Source: Sediminibacillus halophilus
GTDB lineage: Bacteria; Bacillota; Bacilli; Bacillales; Amphibacillaceae
DNA length: 64,000 nt
Direction: 5' to 3'
Assembly (NCBI RefSeq): GCF_900103695.1
Contig: NZ_FNHF01000003.1
Location: 558,001-622,000 of the forward strand
Below are positions 35,423 through 45,406 of this stretch, in pieces. Every line of letters starts with the position of its first letter. Position 1 is the stretch's first letter. The notes beneath the pieces are model-generated. The model searched no databases. It was given only the letters and a program-made list of their open reading frames with translations, and was not told the origin of the DNA. The translations under genes and the position numbers were made by a program.

Positions 35423-36136
35423 GTGATTTATGCTGAAATTCTTGCTGGTGGTAAAGGAACAAGAATGGGTAATATCAATATGCCTAAGCAATTTATTACA
35501 ATTGACGGCACTCCGATTATTATCCATACAATTGAAAAGTTCATTTTAAATGATCGTTTTGAAAAGATATTGATCGTATCACCAAAAGAATGGATTAACT
35601 ATACAAAAGATATTATTAAAAAGCACATCGGAGAGAATGACCGGTTAGTTGTGGTTGAAGGCGGTAGTGACCGAAATGAATCTATTATGAGTGGGATTCA
35701 TTATATCGAGAAGGAATTTGGCATTGAGGATGATGATGTAATCGTTACCCATGACTCGGTAAGGCCTTTTCTGACCCATCGCATCATAGAAGAGAATATT
35801 GATGAAGTGTTAAAACATGGGGCGGTTGATACAGCGATAGAAGCTGTGGATACGATTTTACAGTCTAAAGATGGCGAAATTATCGATAATATCCCAATTA
35901 GAGATACGATGTTCCAAGGACAAACTCCTCAAAGTTTTCATATAAACACTTTGGTGAATCACTATAATGCACTGAGTGGCGATGAAAAAACTATCCTGAC
36001 AGATGCTTGTAAAATTTGTGCGCTTAAAGGAGAAAACGTGAAAATTGTAAAAGGAGAGTTGTTCAATATTAAGATTACAACCCCTTATGATTTGAAGGTT
36101 GCTAAAGCTATTCTACAGGAGCGGATATCCAAATGA
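35423..36136 (+). CDS. tarI: Ribitol-5-phosphate cytidylyltransferase TarI
   Basis: IspD-type nucleotidyltransferase, 237 residues, start GTG at 35423 (AAAGGAG upstream). It activates ribitol-5-phosphate with CTP to CDP-ribitol. Motifs: LAGGKGTRMGNINMPKQF (CTP binding), THDSVRPFLTHRII and DTILQSKDGEIID. Its stop overlaps the tarJ ATG (ATGA), so the two form the usual TarI-TarJ complex. The pair distinguishes this from MEP-pathway IspD. The 35070-35422 gap upstream is A+T-rich with several possible promoter boxes (TTGACA at 35367) but no clear regulatory structure. Confidence 0.93.
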   Translation: MIYAEILAGGKGTRMGNINMPKQFITIDGTPIIIHTIEKFILNDRFEKILIVSPKEWINYTKDIIKKHIGENDRLVVVEGGSDRNESIMSGIHYIEKEFGIEDDDVIVTHDSVRPFLTHRIIEENIDEVLKHGAVDTAIEAVDTILQSKDGEIIDNIPIRDTMFQGQTPQSFHINTLVNHYNALSGDEKTILTDACKICALKGENVKIVKGELFNIKITTPYDLKVAKAILQERISK

Positions 36137-37158
36137 TAAATCAAGTTTATCGGTTAGTGTCACCACGCCAACTTGAGGTAACATATAGTAACTTTTCATT
36201 AAACTCGGAGCACGTTGTAGTTCGTCCTACGTTCTTGTCTATTTGTGCAGCAGATCAACGCTACTATACAGGAACTCGTGGCAAGGAAGCAATGTCCAAA
36301 AAATTGCCGATGGCACTGATACATGAAGGTATCGGTAAAGTTGTTTATGATCCTAAAGATGAATTCGAACCTGGTACCCAAGTAGTGATGGTGCCAAACA
36401 CTCCTTCTGAGGAGGATGAGATTGTAGCAGAGAATTATCTGAGATCAAGTAAGTTCAGGTCCAGTGGATTTGACGGTTTTATGCAGGATTATGTGTTTCT
36501 TAATCGTGATCGTTTGGTTCCGTTAGGGAATAGCATAAACCCACACGTAGGCGCTTTTATTGAGTTAATTACGATAGCAATGCATTCAATACTACGGTTT
36601 GACAAGCGTTCTCATGCTCGCAGGCAAACATTTGGTGTATGGGGAGATGGGAACCTTGGATTCATTACCTCCCTAATTTTAAAAACTTTGTATAAAGACA
36701 GTAAAGTGATTGTGTTTGGAAAGACTCCATATAAACTAGATCATTTTTCATTTGTTGATGAAGTTTATCAGATCGATGGAATTCCAGAGGACTTAGAATT
36801 AGATCATGCTTTTGAATGTGTTGGCGGTAAAGGGAGTCAATATGCGATCAATCAGATTATTGACTATATTAAACCAGAAGGCTCGATGTCAATCCTAGGA
36901 GTTTCAGAAGAACCGGTAGAGGTAAATACCAGAATGGTCTTGGAAAAAGGAATAACCATTATAGGAAGCAGTCGTAGTGGAAGAGTGGATTTTGAAAACA
37001 CGGTTAAATTGTTAAATGACTACCCGAATATTCAAGAGTATTTTAAAACATTAGTCGGCTCTGTTAATGAAGTAAAATCAATTGAAGATATATTAGAAAC
37101 TTTTGAAAAAGATCTGACTACCTCATGGGGAAAAACTGTGATGGAGTGGAAAATTTAG
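36133..37158 (+). CDS. tarJ: Ribulose-5-phosphate reductase TarJ
   Basis: NADPH-dependent reductase converting ribulose-5-phosphate to ribitol-5-phosphate for TarI. 341 residues of the zinc alcohol dehydrogenase superfamily: zinc-site residues in LSICAADQRYYTG and LIHEGIGKVV, and the nucleotide-binding loop GVWGDGNLGFITS. It starts at ATG 36133, overlapping tarI by 4 bases. The combination proves a ribitol-phosphate rather than purely glycerol-phosphate polymer. Confidence 0.93.
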   Translation: MINQVYRLVSPRQLEVTYSNFSLNSEHVVVRPTFLSICAADQRYYTGTRGKEAMSKKLPMALIHEGIGKVVYDPKDEFEPGTQVVMVPNTPSEEDEIVAENYLRSSKFRSSGFDGFMQDYVFLNRDRLVPLGNSINPHVGAFIELITIAMHSILRFDKRSHARRQTFGVWGDGNLGFITSLILKTLYKDSKVIVFGKTPYKLDHFSFVDEVYQIDGIPEDLELDHAFECVGGKGSQYAINQIIDYIKPEGSMSILGVSEEPVEVNTRMVLEKGITIIGSSRSGRVDFENTVKLLNDYPNIQEYFKTLVGSVNEVKSIEDILETFEKDLTTSWGKTVMEWKI

Positions 37159-37182
37159 TTGACATAGAAGGATTGGTATAGA

Positions 37183-38340
37183 ATGAATTTGTTGAAAAAG
37201 ATGATCCTCATAGCAGTAAACGGGATGCTGAAAATGATTTATTCTATATCTTCCCTCCTTTTTCCTTACAAACCGTATAAAGTTACCTTTGCTTCATATA
37301 GAAGTGAACAATTAAAGGGTAACCTTCTTTATCTATATAATGAGTTACAAAGCAGCAGGGATCATTTTACTTACACCAAGCTATTTAAAAAGTATGATTC
37401 ATCATTCCTTGGTAAATTAGATTATGTGTTTCACTTAGTGAGAGCTTGTTATCATTTAGCAACGTCTGCTTATTTTGTAGTAGACGATTATTATTACCCT
37501 ATATATGTGGTTAACCCAAAAAAGAAAACTAGAGTGATACAGCTATGGCACGCCGCAGGAGCATTTAAGAAGTTTGGTCATAGTACGAAAGGGAAATCAT
37601 TTGGCCCAAGTCTGGAGTACTTAAAATATGTAAACATTCATTCTAATTATTCCAATGTAATTGTGAGTTCAAAAGAAGTTGTTCCTTACTTTGCGGAAGC
37701 TTTTAATATGTCTACGGAGAAAATTCTTCCGTTGGGTCTTCCTAGAACGGATTATTTTTATGACAAAGATAAAACGACTACTACTGTAGAAAAGTTCTCC
37801 TTATTATATCCAGAACTAACAGGGAAGAAGTTAGTATTATATGCTCCTACTTTTAGGGGGAAAAGTCATTATCAAGCCCCTTTTAAAATTCCGTTTGATT
37901 TAAAGGAAATGAAAAAGCAGCTTGCTCCTGATATTGCATTGATCACTCATTTTCATCCTTACATGAAAGGCGCAAACCTTGACAAAGAAGGGTGTTCTGA
38001 TTTTGTTTACGACTTATCGGATGATTTCGATATTCAAGAATTAATGTATTTGAGTGATATATTATTAACGGATTATTCATCTGTAATATTTGAATTTAGT
38101 CTTTTAGAAAAACCAATCGCATTCTTCCCGTTTGACTTGGAGGAGTACATCAAGGAAAGGGACTTTTATTATGATTACCAGTGTTTTATTCCTGGTCCAT
38201 TATTTAGGGATACAGTGCCTTTAATCGATTGGTTGAAAACGGAGACGTTTGATCTGGAAAGTGTATATGCCTTTCGCGATAAATTTTTTGACTATGCAGA
38301 TGGTAATGCCAGTAAAAGGATAGTTGAATGCTTATTTTAA
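37183..38340 (+). CDS. CDP-polyol phosphotransferase (TarF/TarK/TarL-type, short form)
   Basis: 385 residues of the CDP-glycerol glycerophosphotransferase family: IQLWHAAGAFKKFGHS, YAPTFRGK, TDYSSVIFEFSLLEKP, DYQCFIPGPLF. It lacks the extra N-terminal beta domain of the next gene. In ribitol-type pathways a short enzyme adds the second glycerol-phosphate (TarF) or the first ribitol-phosphate (TarK); sequence alone does not decide. It sits 24 bases after tarJ. The ribosome-binding site is weak (GGATTGGTATAG before ATG). Confidence 0.86.
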   Translation: MNLLKKMILIAVNGMLKMIYSISSLLFPYKPYKVTFASYRSEQLKGNLLYLYNELQSSRDHFTYTKLFKKYDSSFLGKLDYVFHLVRACYHLATSAYFVVDDYYYPIYVVNPKKKTRVIQLWHAAGAFKKFGHSTKGKSFGPSLEYLKYVNIHSNYSNVIVSSKEVVPYFAEAFNMSTEKILPLGLPRTDYFYDKDKTTTTVEKFSLLYPELTGKKLVLYAPTFRGKSHYQAPFKIPFDLKEMKKQLAPDIALITHFHPYMKGANLDKEGCSDFVYDLSDDFDIQELMYLSDILLTDYSSVIFEFSLLEKPIAFFPFDLEEYIKERDFYYDYQCFIPGPLFRDTVPLIDWLKTETFDLESVYAFRDKFFDYADGNASKRIVECLF

Positions 38341-38433
38341 ATATTAATTAGGTTATATTAGGAATGGAAAAGGGGAGTGTACCTCTTTTCTATTTCATTT
38401 TAAAGTTTTAAGTATAGATTGGAGCTAGCATGT

Positions 38434-40293
38434 ATGTTCACTCGTATAAAAAAAAGGATCAAAAGGATGTTTAAACCAAGACAAACAGAGAATCCAGTAG
38501 TTATTGAGGGCAATGAAATTGTCATTAAGTCAGATAAAATAACGAACTATTCAACTGAAATTCCAATGGATTTTAAAGATGATGATGTCACTGTTCATAG
38601 GAAAATAACGGCATTAAATTGGAATGGACCAAAATTACAACTTGAAGGTTACTATTATCTTGAAGATATTCCTATGGAAAAGGATGACTTAGTCAGGAAA
38701 AACCTAATTCTGTATAATAAGAATAATGTAAAGTATATCATTCCTTTAAAAGATAAAAAGGTATTAGAACTACAAATGGATGAAGTAATCGATGAACGAT
38801 ATCTTTGGGCTGGATTTGAAGGAACAATTAATTTCGCAACGATAACGAAGGATGGAAAGCCCTTAGAAGCAGCAGACTACATGCTCTATCTTGATGTTGA
38901 AGTATACGTATCAAGCAAGGAAAAATATAAGAAGATGTTTCCTTTGGGAAACATAGAGGAATATCTATACGATGGTTTTCATGCGGCCAAAATGGAATAT
39001 TTTACAGCCAGAAGAGAGTTGAAATACAATCTGTTGGCCACTTATGATTATACAAATAAAACATTAAAATTGGTTTCTACAAAATTGAAGGATATGGATC
39101 CAAGGGAAATGGCATTAGATGCTCCTGAAACCAGCGGTTTTTTATATAAGTTTTTCCAGAAAAAAATATTTGGGTTTATATACAAGGTTTGTTGGTTGTT
39201 TCCAGTGGACAAGAAAAAAATATTATTTGCTTCTGATAGCAGAGAGGGATTAAACGGAAACTTTAAGTTTGTATATGATGAAATGGTTTCTAGGAATTTG
39301 GATGTGAAATATGAATTTTTACTCAAGAAAGGAGTAGGAGAAAGAAAAAGCTATAGGGAACTAATATACCTTGCTTACCAGCTGGCAACAGCGAAATTTA
39401 TTTTGCTGGATGATTTTTATCCGATGGTTTACCCATTGAAAATCAGAAAAAATAGTGAGTTAATTCAATTATGGCATGCTGTCGGAGCATTTAAGACATT
39501 TGGTTTTAGTAGAATCGGACGTCCTGGAGGACCGTCACCAAAATCAAAAAACCATCGAAACTATACTAAGGTAACAGTAAGTTCTAAAAATATTGCTCCA
39601 CATTATGCTGAAGGCTTCGGAATTCCCGAAGAGAATGTAGTCGCTACGGGTATTCCTCGTACTGATATATTTTTCGATGACGAATATAAGCGAAGAATCA
39701 GGGATGAAATTTATGCGGAACATCCTTATCTGAAAGATAAGAAAGTAATCACATTTGCTCCCACATTCAGGGGAAATGGTCAACAGTCTGCTCATTATCC
39801 TATGGAGGCTCTGGATTTAGAAAAGTTATATAATGAACTTAGTGATGAATATGTATTTCTTTTAAAAATTCACCCATTTGTTAAAAATGATATACAAATA
39901 CCTTACCAATATAATGATTTCTTTTATGACTTCTCTGATTATCGAGAGATCAATGATTTATTATTCATTACAGATATATTGGTTACAGACTACTCTTCAG
40001 TATGCTTTGAATTTGCGTTGTTAAATAAGCCAATGATTTTCTTTGCTTTTGATGTGGAAGAATATGTGCAAAAACGTGATTTTTACTATAATTACCACTC
40101 GTTTATACCTGGACCGTTAGCTAAAACGACAGAAGACATGATAAAAACAATTCACAGACAGGATTTCAGGATGGAAAAAATAGAACCTTTTATTAATTAT
40201 TTCTTTGACCATGTGGATGGAGAATCAAGTAAACGCGTGGTTGATCGACTTATACTTGAACAAGAAGAAGATGCTGAGATTGCTGAGAGGTGA
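38434..40293 (+). CDS. tarL: Ribitol-phosphate polymerase TarL-like
   Basis: 619 residues from ATG 38434 (TTGGAG nine bases upstream). A basic N-terminus and a beta-rich domain (residues ~20-230; TARRELKYNLLATYDYT) precede a C-terminal CDP-polyol transferase domain with LIQLWHAVGAFKTFGFS, FAPTFRGN, LLKIHPFV and VTDYSSVCFEFALLNKP. This two-domain layout is that of TarL, which polymerises ribitol-phosphate from CDP-ribitol at the membrane face. It overlaps the following glycosyltransferase frame at its end. Well supported by tarI and tarJ upstream. Confidence 0.88.
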   Translation: MFTRIKKRIKRMFKPRQTENPVVIEGNEIVIKSDKITNYSTEIPMDFKDDDVTVHRKITALNWNGPKLQLEGYYYLEDIPMEKDDLVRKNLILYNKNNVKYIIPLKDKKVLELQMDEVIDERYLWAGFEGTINFATITKDGKPLEAADYMLYLDVEVYVSSKEKYKKMFPLGNIEEYLYDGFHAAKMEYFTARRELKYNLLATYDYTNKTLKLVSTKLKDMDPREMALDAPETSGFLYKFFQKKIFGFIYKVCWLFPVDKKKILFASDSREGLNGNFKFVYDEMVSRNLDVKYEFLLKKGVGERKSYRELIYLAYQLATAKFILLDDFYPMVYPLKIRKNSELIQLWHAVGAFKTFGFSRIGRPGGPSPKSKNHRNYTKVTVSSKNIAPHYAEGFGIPEENVVATGIPRTDIFFDDEYKRRIRDEIYAEHPYLKDKKVITFAPTFRGNGQQSAHYPMEALDLEKLYNELSDEYVFLLKIHPFVKNDIQIPYQYNDFFYDFSDYREINDLLFITDILVTDYSSVCFEFALLNKPMIFFAFDVEEYVQKRDFYYNYHSFIPGPLAKTTEDMIKTIHRQDFRMEKIEPFINYFFDHVDGESSKRVVDRLILEQEEDAEIAER

Positions 40294-40298
40294 AAAGT

Positions 40299-41864
40299 TT
40301 GAAAAGAAAAATATTTATGCTTCTTTATGATATTGATGTTAATAAAGGTGGAATTACCAGGGTTATGCTAAACCGATCCAAGTTGATGAATGACCGGGGG
40401 GTGGATGTAGACCTTATCACTCTGGATTATAAAACCGACTATGAAGAAATAAGTGCAAAACTGCGTGGTATTGGACGACTGGCAGAGGGAGTTAATATCC
40501 TAAATGTTTATAATTACTATCGAGATAAGAATACGGAAACAGGAATAAAAGATGAAGCGATAGAATATTATAAGGACGCTTCCTTAATTAGTGAGGAAGG
40601 ATATCAAATACAAGAAGATTATGAAGAAAAGAGAAATGCCCGGTATTTTATTAAAGGGGTTTATTATAAATATAAGAAATGGACCAAAAAAGGTTTGTTA
40701 AAGCATGTGGATTACTTTAATGAAAACAGGTGCCGAATACTAAGAGAAGAGTTTACTGAGGAAGGTAATGTTTATAAAAAGACATACTTTGATTTGTCTA
40801 CTAATAAGGAAAAGCAAGAATTATTTTACACAGTTGATGGGTTTTGTTTTCTAAACAGGTGGTTCAATGACAAGGGGAAAATCAGTAACATTTTCTTGTT
40901 CGATAAGCACACGAACAGGGTTGAGAAATTTAAAAACAATCAAGAGTTTCACACTTACTGGCTGAATGAATTATGTAGCGGTTACAAAGAGAAACCATTC
41001 CTCATATGTGATGGAGTAGGGTCTTCTACAAAGGTTATGGAAATGGATAGTAAGTTAGTGAACCGTATATATGCTATTCACACAAATCATTTTGCTTCTC
41101 CTCATGAATTTGGCAGTAATATTAAGGATAATCATCAACCCTTACTTGAAAATCTGGCCAACGTGGAAGCAGTGGTGGTTCTAACCGATAAACAGAAAAA
41201 TGATATCATAAAACAGTTTGGTAATCATGATAACTTATTTGTTATCCCGCATTTTGTGACAGAGTCAGATAAACACTCGTATAAACAAAAGAATCTTGTG
41301 ACTGCTGTTTCGCGTTATCATAAAGAAAAAGGATTGGATGAACTTATAAAGGCCTTTAAATTGGTGAGAGATAAGGTACCGGAAGCTCGCCTTGAAATCC
41401 ATGGAGATGGTCCGGATAGAGAACGGCTAGAAGGTTTGATAGAAGAGCTTAATCTAGAAGATTGCGTCTTTCTAATGGGCTATAGTAATTCAGTGGATGA
41501 GGTGCTCGGTCGATCTACTGTTTCTGCTTTAACTTCTAAATTTGAAGGCTTCAGTATGGTTATTATTGAGTCATTAATGAATAAGACACCTGTTGTCAGC
41601 TATGATGTAAGTTATGGACCTAGTGATATAATTGAATCCGGAAAAACGGGTTATATAGTACCGAATAGGGATAGAGAGCAGTTGGCAAGAAAAATTATAA
41701 AGTTATTAAAGGCGCCTATCAAAGCAAATGTTATGGGTGAACGAGGTCATAGTTATGTGTTGAATAAATATAATGAGGACAATCATTTTAAATACTGGCT
41801 CAATTTGTTAGATCTTTTGATAGAAAGAGAGTCTCAGCAGATTGAAAGTTATGACAATAAATAA
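40299..41864 (+). CDS. GT4 wall-teichoic-acid glycosyltransferase (TarM/TagE-like)
   Basis: 521 residues from TTG 40299, seven bases after GAGAGGTGA; a GTG at 40290 overlaps the tarL stop and is the alternative. The N-terminal half (LLYDIDVNKGGITRVMLNRS) contains a large inserted beta domain (residues ~95-230) like DUF1975 of TarM and GtfA. The C-terminal half has the GT4 donor motifs VSRYHKEKGLDELIKAF and EGFSMVIIESLM, with the E-x7-E pair. The probable role is decorating the poly(ribitol-phosphate) chain with an alpha-linked hexose or HexNAc in the cytosol before export. Confidence 0.85.
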   Translation: MKRKIFMLLYDIDVNKGGITRVMLNRSKLMNDRGVDVDLITLDYKTDYEEISAKLRGIGRLAEGVNILNVYNYYRDKNTETGIKDEAIEYYKDASLISEEGYQIQEDYEEKRNARYFIKGVYYKYKKWTKKGLLKHVDYFNENRCRILREEFTEEGNVYKKTYFDLSTNKEKQELFYTVDGFCFLNRWFNDKGKISNIFLFDKHTNRVEKFKNNQEFHTYWLNELCSGYKEKPFLICDGVGSSTKVMEMDSKLVNRIYAIHTNHFASPHEFGSNIKDNHQPLLENLANVEAVVVLTDKQKNDIIKQFGNHDNLFVIPHFVTESDKHSYKQKNLVTAVSRYHKEKGLDELIKAFKLVRDKVPEARLEIHGDGPDRERLEGLIEELNLEDCVFLMGYSNSVDEVLGRSTVSALTSKFEGFSMVIIESLMNKTPVVSYDVSYGPSDIIESGKTGYIVPNRDREQLARKIIKLLKAPIKANVMGERGHSYVLNKYNEDNHFKYWLNLLDLLIERESQQIESYDNK

Positions 41865-41868
41865 AGGG

Positions 41869-41899
41869 CAAGGTATTATCTAAGGGATAATACCTTTTT
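41869..41899 (+). terminator. Terminator after the TarM/TagE-like gene
   Basis: AAGGTATTATC (41870-41880) pairs with GATAATACCTT (41885-41895), with TTTTT following. Confidence 0.9.
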
Positions 41900-41960
41900 C
41901 CATGATAACAACTTCAGGGGAAGTAAATATTTGGGAAGAAGCCTAACTGTGCTTCATTTG

Positions 41961-41969
41961 TGGTATAAT
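41961..41969 (+). promoter_or_regulatory. Extended -10 promoter of tarGH
   Basis: TGGTATAAT is a perfect extended -10 (TGnTATAAT). No close -35 is seen. The tarG start is 84 bases downstream. Confidence 0.55.
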
Positions 41970-42052
41970 ATTAAAGATTGACATCATTAAAGGGCACCTA
42001 TTTCATCTGATGTTGATTGAACTTGACTTGAAAGAAGAAAGGTAAAATAATC

Positions 42053-42874
42053 ATGAAATCCGCACTTACAGTGATAAAGGAACAAGTGAAATATTTTTAT
42101 TTGATAAGAAGGCTGTCTTTGTACGAAATGAAAAGTGCCAATAACAACAACTACCTTGGAATGGCCTGGGAAGTCATTAATCCGGTGATACAGGTGGCTA
42201 TCTATTGGTTTGTATTTGGATTTGGAATGAGAGAAAGAGAACCAATTAAATTAGTGACTGGAGAGATGATCGACTTTTTTCCATGGTTAATTTCCGGCAT
42301 TATTGTTTGGTTTTTCTTTTATCAATCCACTATTCAAGCATCTAAGTCAATCTATTCACGGTTGAGAATGTTATCTAAAATGAATTTTCCCATGAGTGTC
42401 ATTCCTAATTTTATGATATTTGCTCAATTTTATGTTCATTTAGTGATGATAGTAATTACAATAATTCTACTTGTGTTATTGGGTTTTCCAATAAACTTAT
42501 ATTATTTGCAAGTTATTTATTTCTTAATAGCGACATTCGCTATTACCTATTCTTTGGCATTAGTAACATCAACACTTTCAACAATTGTTCAAGATGTCCA
42601 TATGTTCTTAAACGCTACGTTAAGAATGTTTTTGTATCTGTCTCCAATATTATGGACAATGGAAAAATTACCTGAAAACCTGCAAATTATCATGCAAATA
42701 AACCCCTTGTATTATTTAATTGAGGGATATCGTGCAGGTTTTCTTGGTACTGAATGGTACTTGGTCACTCATTGGGAGTACACTTTGTATTTTTGGTTAT
42801 TGACTTTAGTGTTGTTTTTAGTAGGTTCAAGTCTTCATGTGAAATTTAGAAGGCATTTTATTGATTTTCTGTGA
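42053..42874 (+). CDS. tarG: Teichoic acid ABC exporter permease TarG/TagG
   Basis: 273-residue ABC-2 permease with six helices; it exports completed lipid-linked wall teichoic acid with TarH. The N-terminus YLIRRLSLYEMKSANNNNYL and GMAWEVINPVIQVAIYWFVFG are typical of TagG/RfbA permeases. ATG 42053 has AAGAAAGGT upstream. Its 3' end abuts tarH. It has its own promoter behind the terminator of the previous unit. Confidence 0.93.
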   Translation: MKSALTVIKEQVKYFYLIRRLSLYEMKSANNNNYLGMAWEVINPVIQVAIYWFVFGFGMREREPIKLVTGEMIDFFPWLISGIIVWFFFYQSTIQASKSIYSRLRMLSKMNFPMSVIPNFMIFAQFYVHLVMIVITIILLVLLGFPINLYYLQVIYFLIATFAITYSLALVTSTLSTIVQDVHMFLNATLRMFLYLSPILWTMEKLPENLQIIMQINPLYYLIEGYRAGFLGTEWYLVTHWEYTLYFWLLTLVLFLVGSSLHVKFRRHFIDFL

Positions 42875-42891
42875 CAAGAAAGGGATTTAAT

Positions 42892-43686
42892 ATGGAAAAG
42901 TCAATCATGGTTAGAGATGTTTCAAAAAAGTACAAACTTTATTCTTCGGGCTCAGAAAGAATAAAAGATTTAATTTTGCCCAAAAGCTATGGCGAAGACT
43001 TTTGGGCACTGAGAAATGTTGACTTCGAAGCGGAAAAAGGGGATGTGGTTGGCTTTGTAGGAATCAATGGTTCTGGAAAATCAACACTTTCAAATATTAT
43101 AGCGGGCATTGTGCCCGAAACGAGTGGGAATGTCCAATTAGATGGACAAGCATCGCTTATCGCAGTTAACTCAGGGCTCAAAGGGGATTTAACCGGTAGA
43201 GATAATATTGAGTTAAAATGTCTTATGCTGGGGTTTTCTAAAAAGAAAATCAAGCAAATAGAGTCTGATATCATTGAATTTGCAGAGTTAGAAAAGTTTA
43301 TCGACCAACCGGTTAAATCTTATTCCAGTGGAATGAAGTCCAGACTTGGCTTTTCTATCTCCGTGACAATAGATCCTGATATTTTAATCATCGATGAAGC
43401 ATTATCTGTTGGTGATAAAGCATTTGCTGAAAAAAGTCTGGAAAAGATGAAAGAATTCAAGGAAAAAGGAAAAACAATGATATTTGTAAGTCATTCAATC
43501 AGTCAAATGAAGGAATTCTGTGAAAAGATTCTTTGGCTGGAATTCGGTATGGTTCGTGACTTTGGAACTGTGGATGAAATCATTCCTAAGTACCAAAAAT
43601 TCCTGTCTTCTTATAAGAAAATGACGAAGGAAGAAAAAAGGGAATTTCGCAAAGCGGCCGATAATCGAAACAGATTAAACAACTAG
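42892..43686 (+). CDS. tarH: Teichoic acid ABC exporter ATPase TarH/TagH
   Basis: 264-residue ABC ATPase from ATG 42892 (GAAAGGGA upstream). Walker A GINGSGKST, signature YSSGMKSRLGFSISV, Walker B ILIIDEALSVGDKAF and the switch His in VSHSISQ are all present. TagH-type ATPases recognise polymers exported with TagG. It lacks the long C-terminal external domain found in some B. subtilis-type TagH, so it is the short TarH form. It ends with a palindromic terminator shared with the convergent gene. Confidence 0.94.
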   Translation: MEKSIMVRDVSKKYKLYSSGSERIKDLILPKSYGEDFWALRNVDFEAEKGDVVGFVGINGSGKSTLSNIIAGIVPETSGNVQLDGQASLIAVNSGLKGDLTGRDNIELKCLMLGFSKKKIKQIESDIIEFAELEKFIDQPVKSYSSGMKSRLGFSISVTIDPDILIIDEALSVGDKAFAEKSLEKMKEFKEKGKTMIFVSHSISQMKEFCEKILWLEFGMVRDFGTVDEIIPKYQKFLSSYKKMTKEEKREFRKAADNRNRLNN

Positions 43687-43700
43687 CGTAGATACTAAAC

Positions 43701-43736
43701 AAGAGGGACTGACCCATAAATTGGTTAGTCCCTCTT
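43701..43736. terminator. Shared terminator with REP-like core
   Basis: AAGAGGGACTGACC and GGTTAGTCCCTCTT pair around a short loop between convergent genes. The stem contains the GGGACTGACC core of the dispersed repeat family. Confidence 0.72.
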
Positions 43737-43741
43737 ACTAT

Positions 43742-45109
43742 TTAACTGAATTTATCAGCAACTTTTAGCACTAAACGAACACTCTTTCTATTTAAAGTTG
43801 CCTTTTGTTTTTTGATGATTTTATTTTTCTCCGCTAATTGTGACTCTTGTTTCTTTATCCTTTTCGCTTGTTTTTCTTCAGCTTTAGGATAGTAATCTTC
43901 CCACCTTTGGACCATTTCTTCAAGCGTACAACCACTAACTGGAACAATAGGAGGAAGAAGTTGAATTTTTGTAAGTTTATCGTCTAAGGGAACGGTTTTC
44001 GGCGTAACATTACTTTGATAAATGTGCTCTAACTGATTCTTATTGAGAAAATCAATAAAGTGATCAAAATTGCGACCTTGATTTTTATGCACGGATTGAA
44101 AATCAGCTTTTTCAGCTAGGTCCATCAACTTGGTATTTTCATCTATATCATGGGCCATTACATGGGTTAATTGGTGATATTCAGCCAGTTCGCGCATGCG
44201 TGCGTCTTTAGGAAGCAAAATACTCGGTGTTCCCGCAAGTACGGCCGCGATATTACCGTGCAATCTAGCCCCAAAGCTTAGATCAGCCTTTCCAAGGAAT
44301 TCCAACCAAGTAGGTACGTTTAAAAAGAAGCGTACTCTATTGTTCATGTAGACAGAATCAGACATTTTTACAGGATAGTTATCTGCTGGTTTTCCGATAG
44401 TCGGAGAGCCTGTGTAAGTTAACTGCATCTCTTTACGCCACTGGGGAATAAAATAATGATTTGGAAATTCCTCCATACTTCTGGTGATAAAGTCTAAAAC
44501 ATTTTTGGGCGAAAGCTTGGAGGAGTTGACGCCAATCATAGAGTCTCTGGTAATATTCGTTTCTCGAATAGTTAATTCTCTTCCGAAAGCATACATGGAA
44601 GGACAACCAATTACCGTGTGATCAACTCCCTCACGGAATCCTAAACGAGTAAGATAATTTGCAGTTATTTCACCTCGGACACCCACCATTGCTGATTTCT
44701 CCAATACGGCACTGACAAACGCTTTTACATCTTCATCAAAAGGAAAACCTTCATTTAACTTTGGTTCGAATGGAGCACGTAACCCTACTCCAATTACCAC
44801 CACTGGTATAGTTAGTTTTTTTATTAACTTTGTGTACTTTCTTAATGTGGGCACAAAGTCTTTTCGAAACGCATCGGCTAACGGTATAACATAACAGTCG
44901 TAGTTTTGATTTATTTCCTCTGCTCTATTGGGTTCATAATTGTAATAATCAGGTGTTATGGTGGTTCCTTCAGTCATCAATGTGCGAAAAACACTGTATT
45001 GATAAATTAAATTACCAACATTTCCTCCAATAGAATTGTTGAGCAGCATATAAGAAGCATCAAAGTTATCAAGTGGGGAGATCCCGGCTCTTATTAAAAT
45101 CCTTTTCAT
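43742..45109 (-). CDS. Polysaccharide pyruvyl transferase family protein (CsaB-like)
   Basis: 455 residues of the PF04230 fold. N-terminal NNSIGGNVGNLIYQYSVFRT, central VGVRGEITANYLTRLGFREG and the His/Arg-containing SFGARLHGNIAAVLAGTP are typical. Such enzymes add pyruvate ketals from PEP to wall polysaccharides, to which SLH and other proteins bind. The last ~45 residues are Lys/Gln/Glu-rich and probably coiled coil (AEEKQAKRIKKQESQLAEKN). It stands alone on the minus strand; a good ribosome site (GAAAGGAG) is 13 bases from the ATG. Confidence 0.85.
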   Translation of the reverse strand: MKRILIRAGISPLDNFDASYMLLNNSIGGNVGNLIYQYSVFRTLMTEGTTITPDYYNYEPNRAEEINQNYDCYVIPLADAFRKDFVPTLRKYTKLIKKLTIPVVVIGVGLRAPFEPKLNEGFPFDEDVKAFVSAVLEKSAMVGVRGEITANYLTRLGFREGVDHTVIGCPSMYAFGRELTIRETNITRDSMIGVNSSKLSPKNVLDFITRSMEEFPNHYFIPQWRKEMQLTYTGSPTIGKPADNYPVKMSDSVYMNNRVRFFLNVPTWLEFLGKADLSFGARLHGNIAAVLAGTPSILLPKDARMRELAEYHQLTHVMAHDIDENTKLMDLAEKADFQSVHKNQGRNFDHFIDFLNKNQLEHIYQSNVTPKTVPLDDKLTKIQLLPPIVPVSGCTLEEMVQRWEDYYPKAEEKQAKRIKKQESQLAEKNKIIKKQKATLNRKSVRLVLKVADKFS

Positions 45110-45289
45110 TTAAAAAGCGAAACTCCTTTCGTAGAAGCAAATAATATTGTGTTCCTAATCACATATAGTAACATAATCAGACAGTAATATACACTAGTAA
45201 ATATTTGCTGAATACGGCGCATTAAATGTAGCAGAACACCTTTGAGAGAGGAGGTCGGTTAGTTAGTGAAAACTAACAAAAAATACTAT

Positions 45290-45318
45290 TTGTCCAAAAA
45301 GCGATTTAATGGGATAAT
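45290..45318 (+). promoter_or_regulatory. Sigma-A promoter of tagA
   Basis: TTGTCC, 17 bases, GATAAT. The start codon is about 90 bases downstream. Confidence 0.6.
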
Positions 45319-45406
45319 GAAAAAGTATGTAGTTGTCGAAATATGACTCCTTATTAAAAAGTAGATGGTAGTTTAAATTAGATGTTAACATGAAAGGTTG
45401 TTAAAA

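Noticed and set aside
45266-45346. 26-codon frame with GGAGG upstream, before tagA
   Set aside because: The tagA promoter (TTGTCC/GATAAT) lies inside it and the product has no recognisable feature; more likely chance.
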